From Lycorma delicatula (Eukaryota > Arthropoda > Insecta > Hemiptera > Fulgoridae): a stretch of DNA of 64,000 nt. The position numbers and the translations under genes were made by a program. Below are positions 11,801 through 23,430 of the stretch, in pieces (position 1 is the first letter of the stretch; the number at the start of each line of letters is the position of its first letter). Under the pieces are notes generated by a model, which was given only the letters and a program-made list of their open reading frames with translations, searched no databases and was not told the DNA's origin. The stretch is taken from NCBI RefSeq assembly GCF_047948215.1, contig NC_134456.1, forward strand, positions 198,536,034-198,600,033. Reading direction: 5' to 3'.

Positions 11801-12780
11801 GACAATTGATATCTTCACTTTCGTTATCATAGAGGTTAATCTAATGAACATCATTACTCCCGGAGAAAATCCGACTACTGGCGATTGTACCGAAGGTGAC
11901 ACTTTAATGTATCGCACCATCGGATAACAGGTAATAAAAAAAAACTAGACATTAGATAAAAGGGTCTATTTAGAAGGGGAATTGTCACATTCTCACCCTT
12001 TCACAGTAAAGTTTGAAAAAAATTATTGTCGTATAGAAGATCGTATTAGTTTTGATGGTAAGGGGAGGGAGGAAATGAGTTATATTAGGTACAGCTGTCC
12101 ACTGTGTGCGAATGATTTTCTTAAAAAAAAAATTATTTTCGACTTATAAAAATTGAATTTCTTTCTTAAGTATTAAGAATTCGTATTAATCGTACGACTG
12201 CATAAAAATATTAGTATTCAGATATCACGATTGTAATTCGCTTTATATAGAACAAAACCGGTAAACTTTGTATGTGTAAAATGAAAACCGCTTTAGATTA
12301 TTGGTTCTCATATTTTTTGATGCGATCAAAAGTTTAGGGATAACAGATATTTAGAATGTTAGTTAATTTTTCTTAGCATTCGTGGATGTGTTTGTTCACA
12401 AATGTGGAATTTTTCTGGAAGTAACTATTAAGTAACGTAAATCTGGCGAGATTTCATTAACAAAGATAACTACGAACAATACCAAAATATAATAAAAATT
12501 AACAGTTTTCAGAAATCTTTTGAGCGACATGTTATAAAGTAATTTTATTTTTAATTACATTATTTTAACCGACGTGTAATTAGTCCCGATCGGTAATTAC
12601 AATCGAATTGTAATTTCACTCAATATTTAATTAATTCTCGTTGAAAGTTTTATTTATAAGTTTTAACAACCCGTGGCTAGTTTGATAATCACCGAAATAC
12701 GATGCTTTGATACAAAACCTAACGAACATTAAATCTGCGTAATACATGACACGTTAGTTACACGAGTAGATAATTTCAAT
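8811..12780. other. Unannotated AT-rich sequence (4 kb)
   Basis: I see no gene or nameable repeat. Open frames at 8822-9064, 9841-10059 and 11393-11626 have no recognisable domain. A TA-rich stretch lies at about 9178-9217. The stretch 11080-11130 is somewhat GC-richer with no interpretable motif. Confidence 0.45.
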
Positions 12781-13257
12781 ACTTACCTATTAACGCCACC
12801 GCAGCTACAGCTTTATTTAAAAACAAAGTAGTCAATCGGATTTCGGTGGAAAATGGGCCGATATAGAGTTTAACATAGATTCAAAACAGTCTATTAATTT
12901 TAATAAATGGTTATTTATATTATTTATTTATTTAATAAATATAATTTAACCAAACTCAACCTACGCTCGCTTCGCTCGCTAACCTTGACTAATTAACAGG
13001 GGTGTTTTGATTATTTAAATAATAAATAATTGCAATAATTACTGAATTTATTAAATAAATACTCAAAAAATTACGGTGTTAATTAGTCAAGGTTAGCGAG
13101 CGTAGGTTATGTTTGGTTAAATTATATTTATAAAATAAATAAATATAAATAACCATTTATTAAAATTAATAAAGAGACTGTTCATTTTCCACCGAAATCC
13201 GATAGACTACTTTGTTTTTAAATAAAGCTGTAGCTGCGGTGGCGTTAATACGTAAGT
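12781..13257. mobile_element. Fold-back MITE (palindromic non-autonomous DNA transposon)
   Basis: The left arm (12781-13000) and right arm (13079-13257) are near-perfect inverted copies. The outer ends are 'acttacctattaacgcc' and its mirror ending 'ttaatacgtaagt'. The arms share 'accgcagctacagctttatt', 'cggatttcggtggaaaatg', 'aataaatggttatttata' and 'taaccttgactaattaac'. The left arm has about 40 extra bases, including part of 'gctcgcttcgctcgct'. The spacer of about 80 bases is AT-rich and there is no open frame. The structure is that of a MITE whose arms fold into one hairpin. I could not identify a target-site duplication, so the superfamily is not assigned. Confidence 0.9.
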
Positions 13258-15445
13258 GCCATAATTTCCTGTCAGAAACATAAGCAAGTAAAATTTCGAT
13301 TCGTTGCGTGGAAAAAAACTAGGACAAATTGAAAAAAATAGTATAATCATCCCAGACGTAATTTTTTTTTTTTATTATATTGTGAATTTTGGTTTTATCT
13401 CGCGTTCAATATAATAATTTGTACATCTGAAAGAAATCGTTATTTTTAACCGTGTACGTAAGTTCCACGTCTCGATTTCATGTTAATAATAAATTTGTTT
13501 GATTACGGCCGTTTTGTCTGCAGTTCATTAATAATTGTATAAACAGAATGGCTTTGAGGAAATCGATATTCCAGACACTGATATTTCGTTATTTCAGAAT
13601 TCAATTTCGATATGTTTTTTATATATGTTTTGTTTACCTTATCGGTTTACAGGATAATTTCATCGTAACTCTTACTTTACGTTCATCTGACTGGTTATCG
13701 TCTGTTCGACGGTTATAAACTTATCTTTTTTATTAGTAACATCTTTCCGTATCTACCGGTTTAAGTTTTCATGGGTTAATTACTTCATTTATTACTCATT
13801 AACGGTTATGGTTTTTTGTTTGATATGTGTGTGTGTGTCTCAGAATGTTGAGTGTGTTGTCTCAGAATAATTTACTAGACGAATTACTTTTTGAAGTCCT
13901 GTGATAAAGCAGCTTCAGTATTTTTGGACAGTGTCATCAAGATATACAGTCCTCGATTTGAGGACCATATCAACAAAGAATGGGAGATATGAGTGGTGTC
14001 AAACATTTTTCACCGAGCTTTATCGTATTTTTTTTTTTATTTGAATGGAACCTATATAAATTTAAATTTATGGAATAGTAATTGATGACCTATTTTACTT
14101 CTTAATTTAAATTAATCGATGACAACACTGACGCTTCATAACTTATAAGCCTTATTTAATTGGTGAAATTAGTTTTGTTATTTCTAAACACTATTTTACT
14201 GTTTTTAAGGGGCCCGCGGATCGCAGATTAAGAACCTGTGTTGTGTATTTTTATTTTGCAGTTTTAATGAAATAAGAAATAATTAACTGATTTTTTTTAT
14301 TTTAAAATTAATCCTACGCGTTTAATTTTTCTGTTCGTGTAATTGGCAATATTTCCTTCCTAAATAAAGGAACTAATGAACTGTGATTTCATTATTATAT
14401 TTATAATTTGTTAATACGATAACATATCTTGTAAAAATATATTTATAATGTTATTACCTACAATATTATTATTATTACTTTTGTAATATAAATTTAAAAA
14501 GACAAGCGACTATTACATTTTATTATAATTAAATGAGATGTATTTGTTAATTATTTGAACTTGGTGGTGTCTATCATTTGTTTAACTATTTGATACGGTT
14601 AGTATTTTTTCTTACATTTATGTACTTTAAATAGTAATGTAACGTCGATTATTAAAAATACAACAATCATTTACAATGAATATTTAATTAACAGATAAGA
14701 ATATATAATTATTGCTGTTAATGCATGTTGCTTTATAGTATTATCATATAAAGATAATATATATTATTTATATCTTATAGACTGGTATATTTTGTATGTC
14801 ATTTGATATTTTTCACTGATATCATTTCTTTATTGACGAAAAGTTTATTTTTATTTATTTATTTTTTGTAATAAATTCTCTTTGTTTTAATTTTTAAAGA
14901 ATTTAATTTATTTTTTGCAAGTTTATTGTGTTAAATCTTTATTTCATTTCGGTTATAAATTAATTGAAAATAAGGAAAAAATTAGTTTAAATTATTTATT
15001 ATTTGCTGTAGTAATCTCATTTGAGTTTTGAATACAATCTAAATCAGAAAATAACGATGTGTTTTTGTTGATAAATAATCTCACCTTTCTTTACCGGTTT
15101 ATAAAAATTTCAATCAAAACCCCCTTGTGCGTGTACAATAAGAAATATCGGTATAAAATGACGGGCAATAAATTTTCTAGATCCATTCGGTCGATGGTTG
15201 TACAGGAATGTACTGTTGTTGTATTTAGTTTCTTGTACTTAGAATCCTTGTAGATTACGTATAAAGTATTATTACACTGATAGAATCAAATTTCATTATA
15301 AAGATAAACGCTAAATAGTATTGTACCGTAGTCGTTTTTATTTTATTTTAATTTGTATATTTTATTCTTCTAGATTAAACTGTTATATTAAGCGGATATG
15401 AATATTACTGTAATTATCTTTGATACTCTTTATTATGACGACTTC
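13258..15445. other. Unannotated AT-rich sequence
   Basis: Holds a short GT microsatellite near 13824-13838 and otherwise no recognisable gene. The stretch 13880-14010 is of higher complexity with a 46-codon plus-strand frame of unknown nature. An AT-driven 64-codon frame lies at 15059-15253. Confidence 0.45.
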
Positions 15446-15660
15446 TACCCTAGTGGCGGAATAGTAGTGTCGTCTCTGCCTTTCATCCGGAAAGTCTTTG
15501 TTCGTTCGAATCCCGGCTAGGTTTGGCTTGGCAATCGCTGAAAAAGTTCATTCACGCCATAAGCAACTGCATTCCAATCCAGTGTATCGGTAGTTACTTG
15601 AGAAATAAATAATGAAAAGAAGGCTTCTCGTATCAAAGCCATCAGGGATTTGGAACGCGG
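15446..15660 (+). mobile_element. tRNA-derived SINE (family 1)
   Basis: Has a polymerase III promoter-like layout: an A-box-like 'tagtggcggaatagtag' at 15453-15469, then 'ctttcatccggaa', then a B-box-like 'gttcgaatcccggc' at 15505-15520. A body of about 140 bases unrelated to tRNA follows. 'cctttcatccg' is shared with the copy at 29226. It is transcribed by polymerase III in intact form and moves with the help of a LINE; this copy is diverged. No poly(A)-type tail or target duplication was clear, so the right end is approximate. Confidence 0.7.
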
Positions 15661-15961
15661 TCATATTTAAATATTAATTTATATTTAATATTAATATTTA
15701 TATTATAATTAATTTATACCTTGGTGATCTGGTTAGAAATCTGTTGGTTGTGGATAGTGGATTGATCGTCAGTATTTTTGGTTCATATGAAATAATTACC
15801 GAATTAAATTTCATGACGTTTAAAGCTTGAAATTATTAAACCAATTTACGTAATCTTAGATATGTATTTGTTGTATTTGTCAACCGATTATTTATTTATC
15901 AGCCGGAGCAACTGAAGGCCTAAGCAAAATATCTACTGTTTATTTCTGTTCCGAAGTCAAT
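15661..15961. other. Unannotated AT-rich sequence
   Basis: An AT palindrome-rich run at 15665-15720, then nothing I can name. Confidence 0.45.
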
Positions 15962-16238
15962 TAAAAAAAATCCCTTTCGTCTCGCTGCAAAACGGAGGTA
16001 GATTTCACCGGTGCTAAGTAGGGGATAAAAAAGAGTTTCACTTTAAAGTTAAGAAAAACTTAAAATTTACTCAATACGACAATGATTGCATGTGAAAAAA
16101 GTTTCACATGTTTAGCGTACGACAAGCGCCGTCTTTTTACAATTCCAGCAACAATTTGGTCATGTTTATATAGAACTAACGACCGCTTTGAACCGATTTT
16201 TTGTCTTCAAAACCCCATTTTTTCCACCCACCTGGGCC
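15962..16238 (+). repeat. Dispersed repeat R2, copy 2 (shorter copy)
   Basis: Matches the reverse complement of 2767-3125 with substitutions and one internal deletion of about 80 bases. It carries the related 63-codon frame starting at 16082 (MIACEKSFTCLAYDK). The right end is at the shared 'gggccaatt', after which the copies differ. Confidence 0.75.
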
Positions 16239-19200
16239 AATTTCTTTTCCATTTTCGTCTACTGACTCAGTAATTTAATGTTTTTACGTTAATTTTTCGT
16301 TCGATACGAGTAAAAACACACGTTAACTTTTCTCCGGCGCCTGCTCTTGGCTTATATATGTTATATCAGTACTTTTATAAAAAAAAAAATTTGCCGAAAA
16401 ATTTATTTTTGTATTGATTACGTTGATTTGATGTATACGGTATACATGATGCAATAAAAAGTAGTTTTAATTGAGGCGTAAAGTAGTAAAAAATCATATT
16501 CTTTCTATTTAATATCTTGTGACGTTTCTGTCATTTATACTAGACCGTAAACAATTTATGTTAACGATTTTGATATTACGTTTCTAATTATTTATTCAGT
16601 TCTTTTGAGGAGATATCTTCATTAGAGCGCTGATAATGGTTAAATTTTATACGTAAGCTTTTTCCCGAAGGAGACACCTTGAGAGACGAATAACTTAAAG
16701 GTAAAAGGATTTCTAATAAATGAAATGGGACCGGTTCGTACAACATTTAATTGCTAAGTAGTAAACGGTCTATTTCAATGATTAATCACTGAGATAGGTC
16801 GTTGATAAAACTCATCAATTGTAAACTAATTTTCTTTTTATCTTGTACTTGTTTAAACTGTAACGTCTAAGTTTGGCTAACAAATCATATTTGGTGTTCT
16901 AAGTTATGGGTAACTTTAAGTTACTATCTTTTCTTTCCATGTTAATTTAATATAGCCAACAACGTACGTTCATCGTATTAAAAGTCATTCTAATTTTTTG
17001 TTTTCTTGAACGTATGGGATATGAAACGTTGAGAAATTGAAAGAGAATAGAGATAATTTTTTTTTTGTGTCCGAGTGAACGTTGGTTCAATAACTTTGAA
17101 TTAACTAGACCTTTACATTTAAAATAACATATATTTTTGGAATATTTTTAGCTGTTGAAGTTTGAAATCGTTCTCTGAAATGGATGGAGAGATAAGAGGT
17201 GGTGGTTAACGATCTTATCTCGACCCGGACTGGACTAATTAAAATTTTATTGTCCAAATTTTAAGTTCTTCTAAAAAGACGATTTTATATTATATTTTTC
17301 CCGAAATTTAGAAGTACAGATACCGTCAACGCGCTCCAGTTCGTTGATTTTCTCCTCTTAACTTGATATTTGGATTAATAAGTTTAATTTTGCAGAACCT
17401 GAAATTATCAAAATCTAAAATCGAGTTGTTTAAATGTTTGGGAATAATGAGTTAAAAACATTTTTTTTAAATGAAAAAAAAAAAATTGCCGGCTAATATT
17501 TAATTTAACACTTTGTGACCATGGGTAAAAATAATTACAGAAACTAGTGGAAAATAGGGTGAGCCGAGTATTCGACCAAAAAAAGAAAGTACGATCGTAA
17601 AACTGATCCAGTGTGAATGTTACGAATCTATGATTAATTATATTATTGAGCTTGCTAGAAATAAGTGCATAGTAATAAATTGTGTAAAATTGGATGTTTA
17701 AATTTTAGAACAATACCAAACACGTTATCAGAATTTTTTGGGTAAAAATAAAATTGGTTCCGTTGGGACACTCATTTAATTCTGTATTAAACTTTTTGTT
17801 TGTTCTGTATTTAAACTTTTGTTTTTCTGATCACCTCATCAACTAATAAAATTTATTCACGTCATTATTAGCTTAGTAAGTTTTTTGTTACATTTGGAGG
17901 TTAAAATATGCTGTTGATTTTTAACATGCATTGTTTTCATTTGAAGTATATAACTATTGTTATATTGTTTACTATTTACATATAATATATTTTATTGTCA
18001 AAATAGTAAAATATATATATTTACAGTGTTCGTATTTATGAACATGTGTATTTTATATAGTGCATAATACGTAAACTTTAACTATTGTATAAATAGCTAT
18101 TAGTTTAGTGTTTACAGACTTATTTTTTACTAATCACTTGTTTTCTTTGTTTTGGTTTTGTGTGTGATAAGATATGCATTAATAATAAAAAGTAAATAAA
18201 AGCTGTTAAAAAAAAAAGTAATGTATTAGCCTAATTTCTTTTATACAGCCACTTTGTGTAATCGTTCAGTCTGTAAATTAATTTCTTTTAGACTATGACT
18301 AATGATCTTATATTTATACATGTATAAAACTGGATTTTTTTTATCTGGATTTATTAGGTTCCGTTAGTTCAGAAAAACGAGATTTTTTCTCTACTTTCAC
18401 CGTTATATTACGTGGAAGCTTACAGTTATTTATTTAAAAGGAGTTGTAAATACGTAAGCGGTATGAAAATATAAAATCAGTAGTGTGTTAGTTTTTAAAT
18501 GCCATTGTAGAATAACTAGCCCACCTTTTCATGAAACTCAAAGGTTGATCTTTGCACAGATTCAAACGAAGGATGTGTAGCTGTACAGCCGAAGTGTACC
18601 CTCTCTTCATCTTTAGGGATATGTTATTTTTTAGCAACTGTTCTGCACGTATATAATTTTTTCAATAAATTAATACAAAAATTTATCTGTGTAATAAACA
18701 TATCTTAATTATACATTTTACATAAATAATAGTAATTATTACAAGTAATAAATATTTATGATTGATTACTAAGATTTCTGTAATGTGATAGATGGTGTTT
18801 GGTTTTATAGTAACTAAATATTTAACAAAATGGTATTTTTAAAATCTACGTACTCTGTCATTTACATGATTGATAAAAGAATTCGGCATCTTATTAAACG
18901 TGACAATTTTTAATTTACTAAAATTACTATTCTCATATTTCACATTTATCATTCTAGTTAGAGCAGTATGATTTCGTTTTATTTTGGCTTTATTTATTTC
19001 TTTCTTTCTTAATATTACATCCAATATATTTTAAAGTATTTCGTGAAATACATATAAATTCCTTCATTATTGTTAATATAATTTATCAAATATTTGTAGT
19101 TTTCTCATTTAAAATCTTAAATTTTATTGTTTTTATAATTGCTTTGAAAAAGCAGACTGTATGTGTTTATATATCTTGCCACGTTATTGCATGATGTATC

Positions 19201-21298
19201 GTTTACAATTACAATTACCAATTGTGAATGAATCTGGAAAAAGGCTGGTGTACGGCTAGAGTGAATGTATATATAAACTTTATGAAATTTCTCCTATAAA
19301 AGCAATTTTTTTTTTTCGAAGAGAGATGATTATTAATACTAAACGTTATTTTCAGTGCAGCAAAAATACAAATTTTGGTGGTATCTATTCCGGTATCACA
19401 ACTCTGTGGGTACGCCTATCGGTTATTTAAACACTAAAATATATTTGGAATTACAAGTGTTTGTAACGTCGCTTAAAATGAATGAATGGTGTTTTTGATA
19501 TCATAAGTTATTAGAATTTAATATTGGTAAAAAATCAGAAAAAGTGAATTAACATTATCTTATCGTGACGTTGTAAATCAATTTATAAAATTTGTTTAAA
19601 TTTTTCTGTTTCAGAAAGGATGTTTAAAATTAGTAGGCTCGTTTTTAGATATGACTCTGTTTGGTTATAATTTAAATTATTTATTTTTCATGAATTGAAT
19701 TAAATAGTCGTCCCCCATCATTAACCTTTTATATTCAATCGATTACTTAGTTCGCTTAAGTAATACGTTTTAATTTCATTGTTATCGGTCATATAAAGGG
19801 AACTTGTGCACCGATCGAAAATAATTTTTCACATTCTAGGGTTGTTCAAAGTGAAGCCTTCCTTACCCTTTAGAAAAACTTATTTGTGAAAGTTGATATT
19901 CGCAACTCTTACTTAACGAGGATTTATATTGTTAGGAAAGTATTTCCTTATACCATCGACTGAATTACTTACAATATCGGGAAAATTCATTACTGCAGAC
20001 CATGTAATAGAGATCAATAGTCTCTTTTACATTTAACGTCATTATTATTTACAAACATTTTGCTTAATCTTTAGTTAAAGAAGAAATTTTCAATTTTTTT
20101 TTTAAATTTGTGTTGTAATAAAAAAAATTCTAAAATCATTTAGCAATTTCATTAATAACCATTTCGTTCATCCTAAAATTTATGCTGAAAATTTCAAGAT
20201 AGTTTACTGGACTATCTTGCTGATAATTTTAAATACAATCGACTTATTGTTCCGTTATAGAGTAGATTGAAAAATGTGACAGAAAATTCAATCTAACATA
20301 CTTTGTGGGGAACGCTTGAAGTTGAAGAAATCTTGTTTTGTAAAACAATAAAAATATTTGAAAAATTTTAGTAGATTAGTCATCTTTTAGTGATAAAAAA
20401 AGATTGGTACTTGTGGTTTTATGTTCCTTTTGTTTTGTTTTTTCTTGATGTGTAGCAGTGAATTTTGAAACGCTGAATAGAAAAGTTGCCGGAAAAATGA
20501 TTGTAAATGTCTGTTTTTAATGGTTTGATTTGTAAAGAACTTCGTGTCTTTGCCTTAAAAATCTGATACCTGATGCTATCATTTCTTAAAATAATAATTA
20601 TAGGCTTTTCAGAATTATGTTATGAATTTTAAAAATTTGTATCGTAAGAAATTTATTTCCTGATGAAGCTAGGGTAAAATCAGTGTATTGGTAAATGATT
20701 CTTTCTACATCTTTTGTCTTCTTGCTTCTTAATTTGTTAAGTTCATAATTAGTCTTTTATTTAAATCATGATGGAATATTGTTAAGAGTAATATATCAGA
20801 TTACTACCGTCATGTTTTCCGTTTTTATTATATTTGATTATAATTAATTACAGCTAGTGTTAATGTCCAACATCGGCATAACAAACAAGTTACTTGGTGG
20901 TTTTTTGTCAGCAGACGTCTAATGATGTTAAACATTTTATTTCCAGTTAAACTGCTTTTAATTCGGGCATTAATAATTTACGTTGAATATTTGTTTGTTT
21001 CTTGAGAAACAGCTATTCGACCAGTATCGTAACGGCAATCTTGACTGGTGGTCATTAAATAGAATCAAGTATGTTTGTTGATAAGTACCCTTTATTGCTC
21101 ACTTCGTAGAAAATCGAGGTTGATTATTTCATTTTGTTTTAGTATGTTCGTGAATGTTTCGGCGATAACAAATAAACGTTACCGATAGAAAAAATATTTT
21201 TAAAAATATTTCACTACATTAACAATTACACAAACGAAATTTTAATTTAATATTACGAGTCGATGTGTGTAGCAGAATGTAATTCGAAGTTTGCAAAC
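16239..21298. other. Unannotated AT-rich sequence (5 kb)
   Basis: No gene recognised. A 17-base perfect palindrome with one central base lies at 16431-16447, and a 9-bp hairpin with a 7-base loop at 20195-20219. The 61-codon frame at 18839-19024 (minus) is lysine and asparagine rich and fits chance in AT-rich DNA. The stretch 18520-18620 is mildly GC-richer without motifs. Confidence 0.45.
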
Positions 21299-21576
21299 AA
21301 CCTTGATGAAAAACTGATCGATTTCACGAAAAATAAAGGACTGAAACCGTATTTATTGCTCTTAAACTGATCTGTAAGACGTATGTAATGTAATGCACGT
21401 GTATATAATTATAAAATTCCCTCTGTCCCTACCCCTGAACCTTGATGAAAAACTGATCGATTTCACGAAAAATAAAGGACTGAAACTGTATTTATTGCTC
21501 TTAAACTGATGTGTAAGACGTATGTAATGTAATGTACCTGTATATAATTATAAAATTCCCTCTGTCCCTACCCCTG
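21299..21576. repeat. Tandem duplication, two copies of 139 bases
   Basis: 21299-21437 and 21438-21576 are head-to-tail copies that differ at only a handful of positions (for example 'accgtat' against 'actgtat', 'gatctg' against 'gatgtg'). Both units start 'aaccttgatgaaaaactg' and end 'tccctacccctg'. The high identity implies a recent local duplication. Confidence 0.97.
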
Positions 21577-21659
21577 GTATATTGGGTCTGAATGAAAGGT
21601 TTAAGACTATCTCGATCTTTGATGATTTTTTTTAACGGTACTACTTATTTTGTTTAAAC

Positions 21660-21960
21660 TCACATTACCTACCTTACAGAAGACCATATAACATCTTCTA
21701 ACGTGATGCATACATATAGAATATCAGGATGCCGACTGTTGCTACCTACCCTCCGGACGGCGAAAAGTTTTTTTGGCAATTTTCAAACCTATTTTTTGTG
21801 TCTAAAACATCTTTCAGCATCATGGTACCACTACGAAAAGCAGCTGCATCGATTGCAACAAGATTTATTTCAGGAATTAATAGGAAAAATGTTATGCGCG
21901 AACAAAAAAAAATATACGGGTCGAATACATAACTTCCTTTTTTGAAGTCGGTTAAAAAGT
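21660..21960 (+). mobile_element. Probable retrotransposon-type 3' tail
   Basis: The segment ends 'tccttttttgaagtcggtta' (21940-21957) after 'tacgggtcgaatacataac'. I associate this ending with the 3' part of widespread insect repeats, from memory of such sequences and not from a search. Upstream are two overlapping open frames (21703-21945 and 21729-21932) with no domain I recognise. The boundaries are approximate. It sits immediately left of repeat A copy 1. Confidence 0.4.
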
Positions 21961-22004
21961 AAATTTACTTAACGATTGGTTATTTATAATTTGTTGAGTG
22001 TGTA

Positions 22005-22600
22005 TATACTAGCATCTCCATCGCGGTCAGGGAATGCTTAGCCGGTCAGGCCTCTACCTCGTGGATCCCCAGTCCATTCAACTGTTTGTGAGGAGAATAT
22101 AGTTGTTTTTTATCCGTTTTAATATTAAAATTCACAAAACCCGAAAACGGTTATGACATATTTATCTAGTATTTGCTGGCCGAAATCTAGCGAATATCTC
22201 GTTCAATGTAATCGGTGATTGGGAAAATTTGCAATCATCATTCCGATTTTTTTTACCTTTCTTTTCACGTCTTTCAAGGTCGATTTTAAAAAAAATTAGA
22301 AATTGGGCTTATAGATATTCACTTGAAGATGACCAAAAACCAAGTTATCTTCATTTGTTAGCAAAAATTAAAAAATAGCCTGCTTTCAATAAACATTCAA
22401 AAATTCATTTTAACTCTTTAAACCCAAAATTTCAAAAATCCTTTCGCTTAGATTGCGCTTTCACCATAAGAAGAACGTATATACAAAATTTCATCAATTT
22501 ATCTTCAGTAATATTTGCTAGGCTTTGATTAAGAATTTGTTACTACTTGTTCTTTTATATTTATAGGCGTGTGTGTGTATTTCGCAAAGCGTATGAAGCA
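22005..22600 (+). mobile_element. Repeat A, copy 1 (retroelement-like, both ends present)
   Basis: The left end 'tatactagcatctccatcgc' parallels the left end of the copy at 60543 ('cactagcatcccccgttg'). The central part shares 'gggaaaatttgcaatcat' and 'ctttcaaggtcgatttta' with 61370-61440. The right part shares the pattern 'aagaacgt.ta.a.aaaatttcatcaattta.cttcagtaat.tttgct' with the copies at 49125 and 61600. That closing pattern, followed by A/T-rich 'tatatttatag', resembles the conserved 3' end of insect RTE-type LINEs and the SINEs that parasitise them. No long open frame is present, so this is a non-autonomous or internally deleted copy. Confidence 0.75.
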
Positions 22601-23430
22601 TAATTAATTATAAATGCATACTTTAATTTAACTAATTTTACAAATTTGGAGATTAATAAATTTAATTAATATTAATTAAGGTATAGAATGGTCCTTAAAA
22701 TAGTTGTTTAAAATATATTACTGTTAAATAGCAAAACAAAAAACCTTTTATTTATGAGAGCAGATCTCCTCCATACTGTTATCGATTCAAAATAGTAATT
22801 CAGCCGTCCCCAAAATACGAATATATGTTTGTAGAAGTGTGTATGTGTTAAATGTTTGCAAGTTGAATTCTTTATGGTGCAGTTTTTAACTGTATTTCAT
22901 AATGATTGTGTTCACTTATATATGTGCATGGCATTTGATGATGAAAAAAAAAATTAAATTAAAGTAAATAGATGTAGTATAGGAATTTTAATGAAAGAAG
23001 AACAACACTGTAAAAAATAGATAACACTAAAAATAAAATAAAAAAAGATACCCAAAAAAAAAATAGATAAAAACAAAATAGAAAAATAGATATCCTAAAA
23101 ACATGTAAGTGTAACATATATAAACATTTCATCTATAAAAGAAAGCCTTCAAAACTGAGTAACATATGCAAACAGTTCAGTCATAAAGATAATCGTTACT
23201 TTGATTATTTAAAAAATTGTATACTCTAAAATTAAGTGTTCAGTTTTCAATCTACTCTTACGTACGACATGGTGCATCCATTAGGCGATGGTATTGGCCA
23301 GAACTTGGCCCCATAGCATGTAAACTGTTAATATTCTCTCTCTACTTCCTTGAAAAATTTCGTGACGAATTTGCACTGTATACTTTTTTTCTCACTGTAT
23401 ATTTTTTTGTAGCAGGTTAGCTCTGTTTAT
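22601..23430. other. Unannotated sequence with A-rich low complexity
   Basis: 22990-23110 is a degenerate tandem run of A-rich units such as 'aaaatagata'. The stretch 23260-23430, just 3' of the Tigger remnant, is somewhat GC-richer and may belong to that element, but I see no terminal inverted repeat. Confidence 0.45.
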
